Source: Bufo bufo
Lineage: Eukaryota; Chordata; Amphibia; Anura; Bufonidae
Assembly (NCBI RefSeq): GCF_905171765.1
Contig: NC_053390.1
Span: 330,496,294-330,560,293 of the forward strand
DNA length: 64,000 bases
Direction: 5' to 3'
Below the pieces are notes generated by a model. It did not search any database, was not told the DNA's origin, and saw nothing but the letters and a program-made list of their open reading frames with translations. Made by a program: the position numbers and the translations under genes. Shown in pieces: positions 1-10,160 of this stretch. The stretch's first letter is position 1, and each line of letters begins with the position of its first letter.

Positions 1-420
1 GTTTATCCAAGTTTGCATAATACATCAGAGCTTACCCACTCTGAGTGTCACAGGTGTGCGTCAGTGGATGCTGACTTTTGGCACCTTATATGGGAATGCC
101 CTTATGTACATGAGTTTTGGGAAGGGGTAGTCAAACTACTCACTGATTTACTGGGATATGCAGTACCATTACACCCGAAGATCTGTCTCTTTGGAATAAT
201 GGATGAGACTATGTACTCACACCATATTAGGATTTCCTGAGGGAAGTATTGTTCCTGGCGCGGAAGGCGATCGCCATGAGGTGGATGGGTGATAGACCAC
301 CCACCTTAACACAATGGAAACTACTAGTCAACGCCATCATACCATATGAAAATATAGTATTTAAAAATAGGGGTTGCACATCTAAATTTCAAAAGGTATG
401 GGGGATATGGTGTCCTTCCC
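1..420 (+). pseudogene. LINE ORF2 C-terminal fragment (reverse transcriptase polyprotein)
   Basis: This is the last part of a LINE ORF2 protein, which carries endonuclease and reverse transcriptase in intact elements. Visible here is only the C-terminal zinc-knuckle-like segment: a C-x2-C pair (ECHRCA) followed by HLIWECP, the pattern common to L1/Tx1 ORF2 tails. The frame is open from base 1 to the stop at 238-240. It then continues in another frame (RKAIAMRW, then FQKVWGIW near 400), so there is at least one frameshift. The upstream catalytic domains lie outside the window. The fragment is not functional as it stands. Confidence 0.75.
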
Positions 421-444
421 CGAGTACTGCTTACTCTGCACATA

Positions 445-1996
445 CAGTCGTGGCCAAAAGTTTTGAGAATGACACAAATATTAGTTTTCACAAAGTTTGC
501 TGCTAAACTGCTTTTAGATCTTTGTTTCAGTTGTTTCTGTGATGTAGTGAAATATGATTACAAGCACTTCATACGTTTCAAAGGCTTTTATCGACAATTA
601 CATGACATTTATGCAAAGAGTCAGTATTTGCAGTGTTGGCCCTTCTTTTTCAGGACCTCTGCAATTCGACTGGGCATGCTCTCAATCAACTTCTGGGCCA
701 ATTCCTGACTGATAGCAACCCATTCTTTCATAATCACTTCTTGGAGTTTGTCAGAATTAGTGGGTTTTTGTTTGTCCACCTGCCTCTTGAGGATTGAACA
801 CAAGTTCTCAATGGGATTAAGATCTGGGGAGTTTCCAGGCCATGGACCCAAAATGTCAACGTTTTGGTCCCCGAGCCACTTAGTTATCACTTTTGCCTTA
901 TGGCACGGTGCTCCATTGTGCTGGAAAATGCATTGTTCTTCACCAAACTGTTGTTGGATTGTTGGAAGAAGTTGCTGTTGGAGGGTGTTTTGGTACCATT
1001 CTTTATTCATGGCTGTGTTTTTGGGCAAAATTATGAGTGAGCCCACTCCCATGGATGAGAAGCAACCCCACACATGAATGGTCTCAGGATGCTTTACTGT
1101 TGGCATGACACAGGACTGATGGTAGCGCTCACCTTTTCTTCTCCGGACAAGCCTTTTTCCAGATGCCCCAAACAATAGAGGCTTCATTGGAGAATATGAC
1201 TTTGCCCCAGTCCTCAGCAGTCCATTCACCAAACTTTCTGCAGATGATCAATCTGTCCCTGATGTTTTTTTTGGAGAGAAGTGGCTTCTTTGCTGCCCTT
1301 CTTGACACCAGGCCATCTTCCAAAAGTCTTCGCCTCATTGTGCGTGCAGATGCGCTCACACCTGCCTGCTGCAATTCCTGAGCAAGCTCTGCACTGGTGG
1401 CACTCCGATCCCGCAGCTGAATCCTCTTTAGGAGACGATCCTGGCGCTTGCTGGACTTTCTTGGACGCCCTGAAGCCTTCTTAACAAGAATTGAACCTCT
1501 TTCCTTGAAGTTCTTGATGATCCTATAAATTGTTGATTGAGGTGCAATCTTAGTAGCCACAATATCCTTGCCTGTGAAGCCATTTTTATGCAACACAATG
1601 ATGGCTGCACGCGTTTCTTTGCAGGTCACCATGGTTAACAATGGAAGAACAATGATTTCAAGCATCACCCTCCTTTTAACATGTCAAGTCTGCCATTTTA
1701 ACCCCATCAGCCTGACATAATGATCTCCAGCCTTGTGCTCGTCAACATTCTCACCTGAGTTAACAAGACGATTACTGAAATGATCTCAGCAGGTCATTTA
1801 ATGACAGCAATGAAATGCAGTGGAGAGGTTTTTTTGGTATTAAGTTAATTTTCATGGCAAAGAAGGACTATGCAATTCATCTGATCACTCTTCATAACAT
1901 TCTGGAGTATATGCAAATTGCTATTTTAAAAACTTAAGCAGCAACTTTTCCAGTTTCCAATATTTATGTAATTCTCAAAACTTTTGGCCACGACTG
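445..1996 (-). mobile_element. Tc1-like DNA transposon, copy A, inserted in LINE 3' UTR
   Basis: The terminal inverted repeats start with cagtcgtggccaaaag on the left and end with its complement on the right. TA is duplicated at 443-444 and 1997-1998, as expected for Tc1/mariner. The length is 1552 bp. A second copy of the family lies at 35408-38556 in the opposite orientation. Confidence 0.92.
621..1632 (-). pseudogene. Tc1-like transposase, broken, two catalytic Asp changed to Asn
   Basis: This encodes a DDE transposase that would cut and paste the surrounding element. The chosen start is the ATG at 1632 in a good context (ccATGG), giving MVTCKETRAA. The N-terminal helix-turn-helix region, the GRPRK motif, the catalytic core and the C-terminal end KKGQHCKY are all recognisable. 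Compared with the copy at 37383-38380, five bases are missing near 1165, which shifts the frame in the middle of the first catalytic block. In addition the first catalytic Asp is Asn (SNEAS against SDEAS) and the second is Asn (QHNGAP against QHDGAP), while the third block SPDLNPIEN is intact. The gene is therefore doubly inactive. Confidence 0.9.
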
Positions 1997-2368
1997 TAGA
2001 TTGTCTGAGGCCTTAAGGGCAGAACAAGCCGAACAGCAGTGATTCTGAGGTATAGAGGGGAATAGAATAGAATGTATTGAATTGGATCAACAGGGACAAA
2101 CCTACAATGTATGTGTGGTTTTATTTGTTCCAGTTAGGTGGGCCTTTCTGCTTGATGTAATGAAGCAAAAGTAACGATACAGCACAGGAGTTTATTGTCA
2201 ATTGTTCTTGTTTTTTATTATTTTGTTTATTTTATTTAGCATTATAATGCACATGTCATATGTACATTTCTTCAGGATAACAATAATGTACAACTAATGT
2301 TGGATTTTGTACTGAGACTGTCATTACTACTTGCTTTGTGTATTCAATAAAGGGAATTTAAAAAAAAA

Positions 2369-3338
2369 CTATATATAGGAAAGGGAAGCCCTTGCCTCAT
2401 ACCCCCATAACGCAATTTCAAAAAATGGCACTAACTAACACAATTCTGAAAAAGTAAATCGCCATGATATATAATGGCTTGGTTTCCCAGACCAGACCTG
2501 AGACATATAACTTTATTCAACAATGGGAAAGTGATATACAGTAGGTACCCAATTCTCGTCCATAGATATCTCACACCTTATTTCACTCGCCCCAAGAATA
2601 TCAAGGTGTGTAAAACTACAGGAAAACTCCTATAAAATAACCACAAGATGGTATTATACACCTCAAAAATTTACCCGGAGTGTGACCCCACGTGCTGGAG
2701 ATGTCAAAATACAACAGGTATCTTCTTACATATATGGTTGCAATGTCCCCGTATCACTGCTTATTGGCGACAAATATGTACAACACTTTCAACCATAAGC
2801 AAAACACGTATCTCGCCCACTGAGAGAGGCTGTCTGCTAGGTTTACTAGGAGATATCAAATGTAATAGACAAATTATGTCATTGCTCTTTCTTTTGTTGG
2901 CCGCTGCCAGAGTTTTGATAGCTTCTAAATGGAAATCTACAGAAGCTCCAACTCACTCGCAATGGCTGATAACATGTGATGATATATATAGAATGGAACA
3001 AATAGCTGGATGGGAATCCAAAAGGACACATTGAAGCATTTGAAGCAGTCTGGTCACCCTGGAAAAGGTTCAGAAACTTCTCCTAATAACTCCTCTCGAT
3101 CATAAGTAATATATTAGAAATCAGCATTGATAGACCTCCAAACCCTCCCCTTCCTTTCCTCCCCCGCCTCTCCCTCATTTTACTCTTTTTGCTTATATTA
3201 CTGGAATTCTTGGCACCTTAAAATACTGTATGTATTTCATTCATATATTGGCTACCCATTATATTACCTGTACTGTAATGTATTGGAAATTGTCTAATAA
3301 ACAGTTAAACTCGAAAAAAATTAAAATAAAAATAAAGG
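2369..3338 (+). mobile_element. Second LINE fragment, 3' end with A-rich tail
   Basis: This is a 5'-truncated L1/Tx1-type LINE directly after the tail of the first LINE. It consists of an ORF2 tail, a 3' UTR with a pyrimidine-rich stretch near 3130-3190, a tail signal near 3296 (taataaac) and an A-rich end at about 3316-3338. Its sequence differs clearly from the first LINE, so it is a separate family or an old copy. No clear target duplication was found. Confidence 0.65.
2524..3034 (+). pseudogene. LINE ORF2 C-terminal fragment
   Basis: The translated segment has the L1-like ORF2 tail pattern CWRCQNTTG followed by HIWLQCP and a W-rich region, then a hydrophobic stretch (LLFLLLAAARVLIASKW) that matches the usual C-terminal layout of these proteins. 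An in-frame stop interrupts it just before 2648, upstream of a fragment that reads RYLTPYFTRPKNIKVC. The endonuclease and reverse transcriptase parts are absent. It is a dead remnant. Confidence 0.65.
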
Positions 3339-3601
3339 TGATAGACCCCTACCACTTTCCTTTGTCTTCAGGTACATACACATTTATTTCTTGTAGGGTC
3401 TTATGATGTTTTTATTAATACTTTTAATACTTTTCTCTGTGCTCTATTCCAGTTAGCAAATAAGCAATACTGAATACAATTTTAACCCAGCAGCACATGT
3501 GACCCCCTTGTAATGGAAGGTTAAAAACAAGGACCGGAGCACGTCAAAGACAGTGGGGGATCGAAGGTGCTGAAACCGAATGGTGGAAATCAGGCATGTA
3601 T
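3339..3601. other. Spacer between LINE and hAT, no gene seen
   Basis: AT-rich sequence with no ORF of interest and no repeat that I can name. Confidence 0.4.
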
Positions 3602-4270
3602 TAGTGTTGATCGAACACCATAGTGCTCGGGGCGAACACATCGGGATTCTCAGGTGCTCTACCGAGCACCCAAGTATAATGAAAGTCAATGGGAGAACCC
3701 GAGCATTAAACCAGGCACACCCTGCTCTTAAGAGGGGATGGTGCCTGGTTCATAGGAAAAGGTCAGAAATTGATGCAAACACCACCGAAATGGTCCGGGA
3801 ACAACATGGGGAGGATGCATCTTGGACTCCCAGGTCGCTGCTGTGAAAAATGTTGTCCGAGTAGTACGACACTGACAATAATACGCACAAAACCGAAGAT
3901 AAAATCGATTTTAGATGAAAAATTGTTAGGAAACATTCTTTCCTGTGTATTTACTTGTATATAAAGTGCAAGTGCTGCCAAAAATTACAAGGAAGAGGCA
4001 TTCCGATACAACCTGCATATCACATAAAGGAGGGCCTCATTCACATTGTGGTACAACTCCTACACTCATAAAGCCTATGCACTAAGTGAAAGGGCTGCCA
4101 AAAACTACAAGGAACCGGCACTACAATACACCCTTTGTTACACATAAAGGAGGGCATCATACACAGACTTGAAAAATTATGATTGATGGCCTGCTGGTGA
4201 CACTCAAAAACATTTGGAGTAAGGGCCTGCTGATCTGACCATCTAAAACATTATGGGTGAGGGCCTGCTG

Positions 4271-4484
4271 CCGCTTTGGTGACTCTAGATAACCCAGGGC
4301 CGATCGCATGTCCCCGTGACAGCGACGATCCATTCGGATGTCTGGCCTATCAACTTTCGATGTTATTGTTAGCGCAAACCATGGTGACTACGAGTAACGG
4401 GGAATCAGGGTTCGATTCCGGAGAGGGAGCCTGAGAAACAGCTATGGCTACCACATCCAAGCAAGGCAGCATGCGCAAATTACC
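4271..4484 (+). pseudogene. 18S ribosomal RNA fragment (about 214 bp)
   Basis: The sequence is a recognisable piece of the 5' domain of eukaryotic 18S rRNA. It contains the words tttggtgactctagataacc, cctatcaactttcgatg, ggggaatcagggttcgatt and ccggagagggagcctgagaa in the correct order. It differs from a functional gene by substitutions, a short insertion (agctatggctacc for agctacc) and small deletions near the right end (gcatgcgcaaatt). It begins and ends abruptly inside the 42-bp minisatellite of the hAT element. It is a captured or inserted fragment, not a working rRNA gene. Confidence 0.88.
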
Positions 4485-4745
4485 TATTAGGTATAATTAG
4501 GTGAGTGCCTGCAGGTGAGCTGACCCTGTAAAAGATTTAAGGTGCAGGCCTGCTGGTGAGCTGACACTGTAAAACATTATATGCGAGGGCCTGCTGGTGA
4601 GCTGACCATCTAAAAAAATTATATGCGAGGGCCTGCTGGTGAGCTGACCATCTAAAAAAATTAGATGCGAGGGCCTGCTGGTGAGCTGACCCTCTAAAAA
4701 ATTTATGCGAGGGCCTGCTGGTGAGCTGACTCTGTAAAACATTAT

Positions 4746-5028
4746 TAGTGTTGATCACGAATATTCGAATTGTGAATTTTAAATCGCGAATATCGGCATT
4801 TCGAGAATTCGCGAATATTTAGAATATGGCAAAATATATTCGTAATCGCAAATATTAGTTTTTTTTCTAAATAACAGTTTATGCAAATTTTTAATGCGAT
4901 TTTTGTGCAAATTTTTATGCGAATTTTCGCAATCAAGAAAATAATGCCTGGAGATCACGAATTCGCGAATTCTCGAATATATGGCGAATATTCGCGAATT
5001 CGAATATTGCCCCTGCCACTCATCACTA
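4746..5028. mobile_element. hAT-type MITE (283 bp), GAATATTCG-rich
   Basis: The ends read tagtgttgatc and gatgagtgg-type complement (catcacta). An exact 8-bp duplication aacattat flanks it at 4738-4745 and 5029-5036. The interior is full of cgaatattcg-like words. It inserted into the 42-bp minisatellite. The element at 14040-15193 has related ends and interior words. Confidence 0.9.
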
Positions 5029-5261
5029 AACATTATATGCGAGGACCTGCTGGTGAGCTGACACTGTAAAACATTATATGCAAAGGGCATATATGCGAGG
5101 GTATTATATGCGACGAATAAGCATGTGTTGATATGATGGAAGAGGAGAAGGAGGATGAGAAAAGGAAGATTCAACCATATACCCTTGTTTGTGGTGGAAT
5201 ACAGTGTATTCAGTACATTACAAGCAACACATTTAAAGTGCTTTTAATTTCATCAGCTTTC

Positions 5262-7592
5262 CTCTGGTGGGGTCGAGAAGTCATGGTCAATCCAGGCCTT
5301 GTTCATTTTTATAGGAGTCAACCTGTCAGCATTTTCAGTTGACAGGATGATACGCTTATCTGTTATAATGCCACCAGCAGCACTAAATACCCGCTAAGAC
5401 AAAACGCTGGTGGCAGGGCAGGCCAGCACCTCCAAGGCGTAGAGCGCCAGTCCGTGCCACATGTCCAGCTTGGACACCCAATAGTTGTAAGGCACTGAGG
5501 GATCATTGAGGACGCTGACACGGTCTGCTATGTACTCCTTCACCATTTTACAAAATGTTTCTCTCCTTGTGACACTAGGCCGCGCATCAGTGTGAGGGTG
5601 CTGGCGGGGTGTCATGAAACTGTCCCAGGCTTTAGAGAGTGTTGCCCTGCCTCTGTTGGAACTGCTGTGTGTTCCCCTTGTCTCCCCTCCTCGGTTGCCC
5701 AAGGAACTACGGACTCTGCCACTAGCGTTGTCAGATGGAAATTTTTGGAGCAATTTTTCAACAACGATCTTCTGGTATTGCACCGTTTTGCTCGTGCTCT
5801 CCATCAGAGGAATGAGAGATAAAAAGTTCTCTTTGTAGCAGGGGTCGAGAAGGGTGAACAACTAGTAATCCGTGTTGTCTAAAATGTGTATAACGCGCGG
5901 GTCGCGGGAAAGGCAGCCTAACATGAAATCAGCCATGTGTGCCAGAGTACCAACAGGTGAGTGCTGTCGTCATCAGGAGGATCACTCTCAATCTCCTCAT
6001 CCTCTTCCTCCTCTTCTGCCCACCCACGCTGAACAGATGGAATTAAACTTCCATGAGTATTACCCTCTGTAGCGGAGGCAACCGTCTCCTGCTCCTCCTT
6101 CCCATGGTTAAGTGGACCTTCCCAGTAACTACGTTGGTCAGGGCACGTGTGATGTTACTGGAAACATGTTGGTGTAAGGCGGGCACGGCACACCTTGAAA
6201 AATAGTGGCAGCTGGGGACTGCATAACGCGGGATGGCTGCCGACATCAGGCTGTGGAAGGCCTTGGGGTCCACAAGCCTAAACGCCAACCTTTTCATGGC
6301 CAGTAATTTGGAAAGCTGCGCATTTAGTGCCATGGCGTATAGGTGGGTGGCTGGGTATTTTCGCTTGTGTTCAAAGGCCTGGGGTATGGACATCTGTACG
6401 CTGTGCTGGGACATGAAAGTGGATGTGGTCCCTGATGGTGCTTGCGAAGGTCCAGGTGCAGGGTGGGAGGCATCCGGGCCTGCGCCTTCGACAGGGCAAT
6501 GACCAGCATGTAACATAGGGGAAGAGGAGGCAGTGGTGGGACCTGCAGACACAGATTGTGGACCCAGGCGTTCGGCCCACTAATTACGGTGCTTGGATGC
6601 CATGTGGCGTATCATGCTGGTGGTGGTGAGGTTGCTAGTGTTCACGCCCCGGTTCATTTTCGTATGGCACAGGTTGCAAACTACTATTGTTTTGTCGTCT
6701 GCACTTTCCTCAAAAAAGCGCCATACTGCGGAACATCTACCCCTTGGCAAGGGAGATTTCTGCATGGGGGTGCTCCGTGGAACAGTTGTGGGCCTGTTTG
6801 GTGTGGCCCGCCTTCTCCCTTTTGCCACCCCACTGCCTCTTCCAGCCTGTTGCGGTGCTGCAGATCCCTCCCCCTCTGTACTGCTGTCCTCAATCGGCCT
6901 TCCACCTTCCCAGGTTGGGTCAGTGACCTCATCATCCACCACCTCCTCTTCCACTTCCTCACTCTGATCATCCTCCTGATTTGCTGACCTAACCACAACC
7001 TCAGAGGTTGACAACTGTGTCTCATCCTCTTCATCAACCTCTTGAGACAGTAATTGCGGTTGACTCATTGGCAACTGTGTCTCATCATTATCCACATCAT
7101 TAAACACTAATTGCCGTTCCCCACCATCATGTTCTTGTGACTGTGAATGCTCAAGAGGTTGGGAATCAGGGCACAAGACCTCATGTACCTCTTCAAGCGT
7201 GCTTGGCGAGAGGGCCAAATCAAGTAATGGCGATGAAAAGAGGTCATCGGAATATCCAAGTGTGGGATCACTTGTTTGGCCAGACTGTACATGGTGGGAG
7301 GAAGGAGGATCAGGGTGAGGATTGTGTTGACCAGACTCCTGGCTACTGAGACTGGACTTGGTGGAAGACAGGGTGGTGCTTAACCGACTGGAAGCATTAT
7401 CTGCTGCAATCCAACCGACCACCTGGTCGCATTGGTCTGACTTAAAGAGTGGTGTCCTGCGCCGCCCTGCAAACTGGGACATGAAGCTAGGTATCGTGGA
7501 AGATTGTTTGTCTTGTGCTCTGGCAGTAGGCACAGTTTCTCCGCGCCCAGGGCCACGGCCACTTCCCGTCCCTTACTGCTCGCCTTCTTCAT
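5262..7592 (-). pseudogene. hAT transposase with BED zinc finger, broken (copy 1)
   Basis: This encodes a hAT-superfamily transposase that would act in the nucleus on the ends of its own element. From the N-terminus: an ATG at 7592 (MKKASSK), a frameshift soon after, then a long Ser/Glu/Asp-rich linker. Next is a BED-type zinc finger near 6580-6740 (AVWRFFEE, CNLCH, HMASKH). The start of the RNase-H-like core follows near 6130-6310 (FHSLMSAAIPRY), then an acidic loop (GWAEEEEEDEE), LLDPCYKENF, and the C-terminal dimerisation end near 5270-5470. At the conserved SERVFSAAG motif a TAG replaces the Glu codon (5395-5397), so the reading stops before VFSAAGG. The WNST-containing middle part, present in copy 2, is deleted near 6110. 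Several further frame changes exist. The gene is dead. Confidence 0.85.
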
Positions 7593-7619
7593 TTTAAATG
7601 TGATATATGCTTGAAAGTA

Positions 7620-7960
7620 TGTCACACGTACAGTAGTGTAGGATTTGGAAGTGTATGCACAAAAAAATTTACAAAGGTATTTGTGATTAGGAAACGTTAT
7701 ACAGGACAGGTACCACAGGTAATGTCACTGTTCGCAGTGTCTACGGAAAAAGGTACACTGGATGTCACTGATATTTTAGGGATGCGCACACTTTAAACAG
7801 GAGATATGGCGCAGATAATTTAACTGTCCGCAGCAGACACCATCTACAGAAAAAGTGCACTGGATGTCACTGATATTTTAGGGATGCGCACACTTTACAC
7901 AGGAGATGTGGCGTGAATAATTTAACTGTCCGCTGCGGCCTATTGCAAGGTATTTAGCGC
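7620..7960. repeat. Subterminal repeats of hAT copy 1
   Basis: About three imperfect units carry the words gatgtcactgatattttagg, acacaggagatgtggcg and aatttaactgtccgc. The same family of units occurs about seven times at the matching position in copy 2 (42180-42835). In hAT elements, subterminal repeats are commonly transposase binding sites; that role is inferred here. Confidence 0.7.
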
Positions 7961-8125
7961 AGGATGCGCTACAAACATATATTGCTGCTGTCACACACAA
8001 TAGTCCTTACAAGGACTTTTGGGTCTCTGAAATGTTTTGATACAAAAAAAAGATTCAATTACGCTCCCTACACTCTTTGTCCCTTCCTATGCTCAGCTCT
8101 CCCTGACTACAAAAGAGCCGAACAT

Positions 8126-8220
8126 GTGTCATCGGGTGCTATATAGCACCCGATGACGTGTTCCGGCCAGCCAATCACTGTAATGCCAGTAGCCAACATG
8201 ACTACTGGCATTACAGTGAG
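8126..8220. repeat. Two adjacent perfect hairpins near the hAT right end
   Basis: The first is a palindrome centred on ctatatag with arms gtcatcgggtg and its complement (about 8128-8157). The second has 17-base arms cactgtaatgccagtag (8176-8192) and its exact complement (8202-8218) around a 9-base loop. Both lie just inside the probable right end of hAT copy 1. Confidence 0.85.
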
Positions 8221-8340
8221 GGCATTACTTACCTGCACGTTTATTGGCCAAGAAATTTGCGGGGAGGAGACTCGAGCATGGCGTTCGAGCACATGCGGTA
8301 CTCGGCCTAGTACCGCCATGTGCCGAGCATAGAGATGTTT

Positions 8341-10160
8341 GAGCCGAAATTCAGACTCCAGACCTCTTAATAAATCTAAACCCCGTTTCCGACCCCAAAG
8401 TCAACTTTTAGACCCCTACCACTCACCACTCCTCATTCCTGAGTAAAATGCACTTTAGCTTCAGGCACTACCACACTGGGTCCTCACATTGTTTAGCCAC
8501 TAATATACTTGGTGTAATAGACAGTGGGTCTGGACCCATAGTGCAAATAACCAGGTTTGACTTTGGGCTAAACCTAAGGGCATTGTCCTGCTGGTTCCCT
8601 GGTATTCACGCATTAACCCCTATACAGGGATCTTGACTTTCACACAGGGAACCAACCAGGCCGCTACCTACTGGAGTAGTCCTAGTGTAGTTGGCTGCTG
8701 ATCCACGGAGGTCAGAGACACTGGTGCGAAGCAAAAAGTGTAGTCTGAACATGGTTTATAGTCAGGGCAGGCTGAATACTTGCGTATTCCAAGTAACAAT
8801 TCCATGGTTGGGGCAGGCAGAATATGTTCCCGAGTATGGTCCAGGTCAAAGTTTCAATGTTGGGGAAGGCAGCAAGGAGCATAATCGGTAGACAGACAAG
8901 GTTCAGTACACAGGTATTTAGACAAGAAATCACCTTTGCAGGTTACTAACAACTTGAAAACTTCAAATGTCAGACGAGGAGGTAGCTCCACTGCCCAGCT
9001 ACATATGGAGACTGATCAGCAACTTAACCAGCACCTGGACAGGGACAAGGGGAAAGGATTAACTCTTGCAGTGCTGAAGGAAATTTCACTAAGCACAAGT
9101 CCCAATACACACAGGGATAGTGGAAAGATGTCTGCTAAGGACAGCAGGATAGTGGTGGACATAGGCCGCCAACCTATCACTTGGTTTCACAAAATATTAG
9201 AAATTGATCGTTTTTGTGCCTGAGCCTCTGTTGCAAAATATTTCATATTATATCATATCATCCTGCCAAGAAGGAGAGACACAACAGAACCATGACAGAA
9301 CCTATTTTAAGTCAATGAGGTGTGTTGGACATGGTTGATATCTGTCATAATAGATTTGGGAAAGGACACCACCAGCAGGTTTTCAGTTGGCATGGCTGTA
9401 TGCGCCAAAATTCCCCTTTGACGAGCCATCATGTGAACAGGCCCTTCCTTTGCACTCCACTAGCTGACTCTGACGCATACAGACATGAGGTGTAATACTT
9501 TTGATAAATGCAATGCAACCAGAAGGACAGTTCTCCCTCACAACAGGCAAACTCATCTGCTTCATTCTCTAAACAGGTTGCTATACTTACAGTACAAGTC
9601 CACAGTATTCACCTTGGCATGTGGAGATTCTCACAGTGGGCTAAACTGTTCATTGGTGTGCTCAGGCACCAGAGACAACTCAAAAACACAAGTACCATAG
9701 AGTCAATAAGTCCTGTTTAAACAAGTTATCTTTACTGGGCTTTCTCTGCACCTCCTTCTCTTGAATCTGTTCTGCTTTCTATAGATGTTCTGGCTCTATC
9801 CTGAGCGGTACCAGATCCATGATAAACTAAAGTGTAAGCAATACACATGAGGTTCCTTCTCCTAGCCCTAGCTAGGCTAGACTAAACTAGACTACAATGT
9901 TCCAACTCCTCTATTTATATAGAGGGTGATACCGGCTCCATCTAGTGGTGGTTCTGAATATGACCTGTTGTTACCATGTGCTTACACAGTAAAGGCATAC
10001 ATTACACATAAATATATTGTTTGCAGTATAATGTAACACTGGAGCAGGATGCTGCACACACTGGATTTTTAAGTGTCATTTGGAGCAATTCGAGTCCCAT
10101 TAATTAACACATTTGAGTTATTAGATGATATCACCTGGTTTGTCTTCACTTTGTGTCAGA
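8341..10160. other. Non-coding stretch, old repeats only
   Basis: No ORF with family features was seen. The part at 8690-9010 has wording like the non-coding ends of frog LTR-type repeats (gcaggctgaatac, gcaggcagaatatg), and 9880-9960 has a TATA-rich hairpin (ctctatttatatagagg). I cannot assign either to a family with confidence. Confidence 0.35.

Larger units (their letters stand above)
1..2368 (+). mobile_element. L1/Tx1-type LINE, 3' part, split by a Tc1-like element
   Basis: The element enters from beyond the left edge. It shows the C-terminal end of ORF2, then a 3' UTR, then an AATAAA-like signal near 2345 and an A-rich tail ending at 2368. A Tc1-like transposon occupies 445-1996, so the LINE 3' UTR resumes at 1999. 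No 5' part is visible. Confidence 0.75.
4190..5110. repeat. 42-bp minisatellite inside hAT copy 1, interrupted twice
   Basis: Units read roughly gagggcctgctggtgagc plus tgaccatctaaaaaaattat, spaced 42 bp apart (for example 4585 to 4627). Because 42 is a multiple of three, the minus strand reads as a 14-residue repeat (GQLTSRPSHIIFLD) that has no sign of being a real protein. The array is interrupted by an 18S rRNA fragment (4271-4484) and by a MITE (4746-5028). A related array sits at 39860-40375 in hAT copy 2. Confidence 0.85.
3602..8340 (-). mobile_element. hAT transposon copy 1, internally deleted
   Basis: The left end begins tagtgttgatcgaacacc, matching the end of copy 2 at 39237. The element contains a hAT transposase remnant on the minus strand, a 42-bp minisatellite near the left end, 90-bp-type subterminal repeats at 7620-7960 and two perfect hairpins near 8126-8220. 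The right end is set only approximately from GAGCA-rich sequence near 8260-8340. No 8-bp target duplication matching gcatgtat (3594-3601) was found there, so the right terminus may be truncated or further out. Confidence 0.7.

Noticed and set aside
4271..4484. Functional rRNA gene
   Set aside because: Only about 214 bases of 18S rRNA are present, with indels and abrupt ends inside a minisatellite.
4497..4758. ORFs with a 14-residue repeat GQLTSRPSHIIFLD
   Set aside because: Translation of the 42-bp minisatellite, with the same cause as above.
6556..6987. 143-residue ORF on the plus strand
   Set aside because: It is antisense to the acidic linker and BED finger of the hAT transposase; composition and position mark it as a shadow.
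5262..7592. Domesticated (host-used) hAT transposase gene
   Set aside because: The frame is broken many times, the SERVFSAAG motif has a stop and a central part is deleted, so no selection for a protein is visible.
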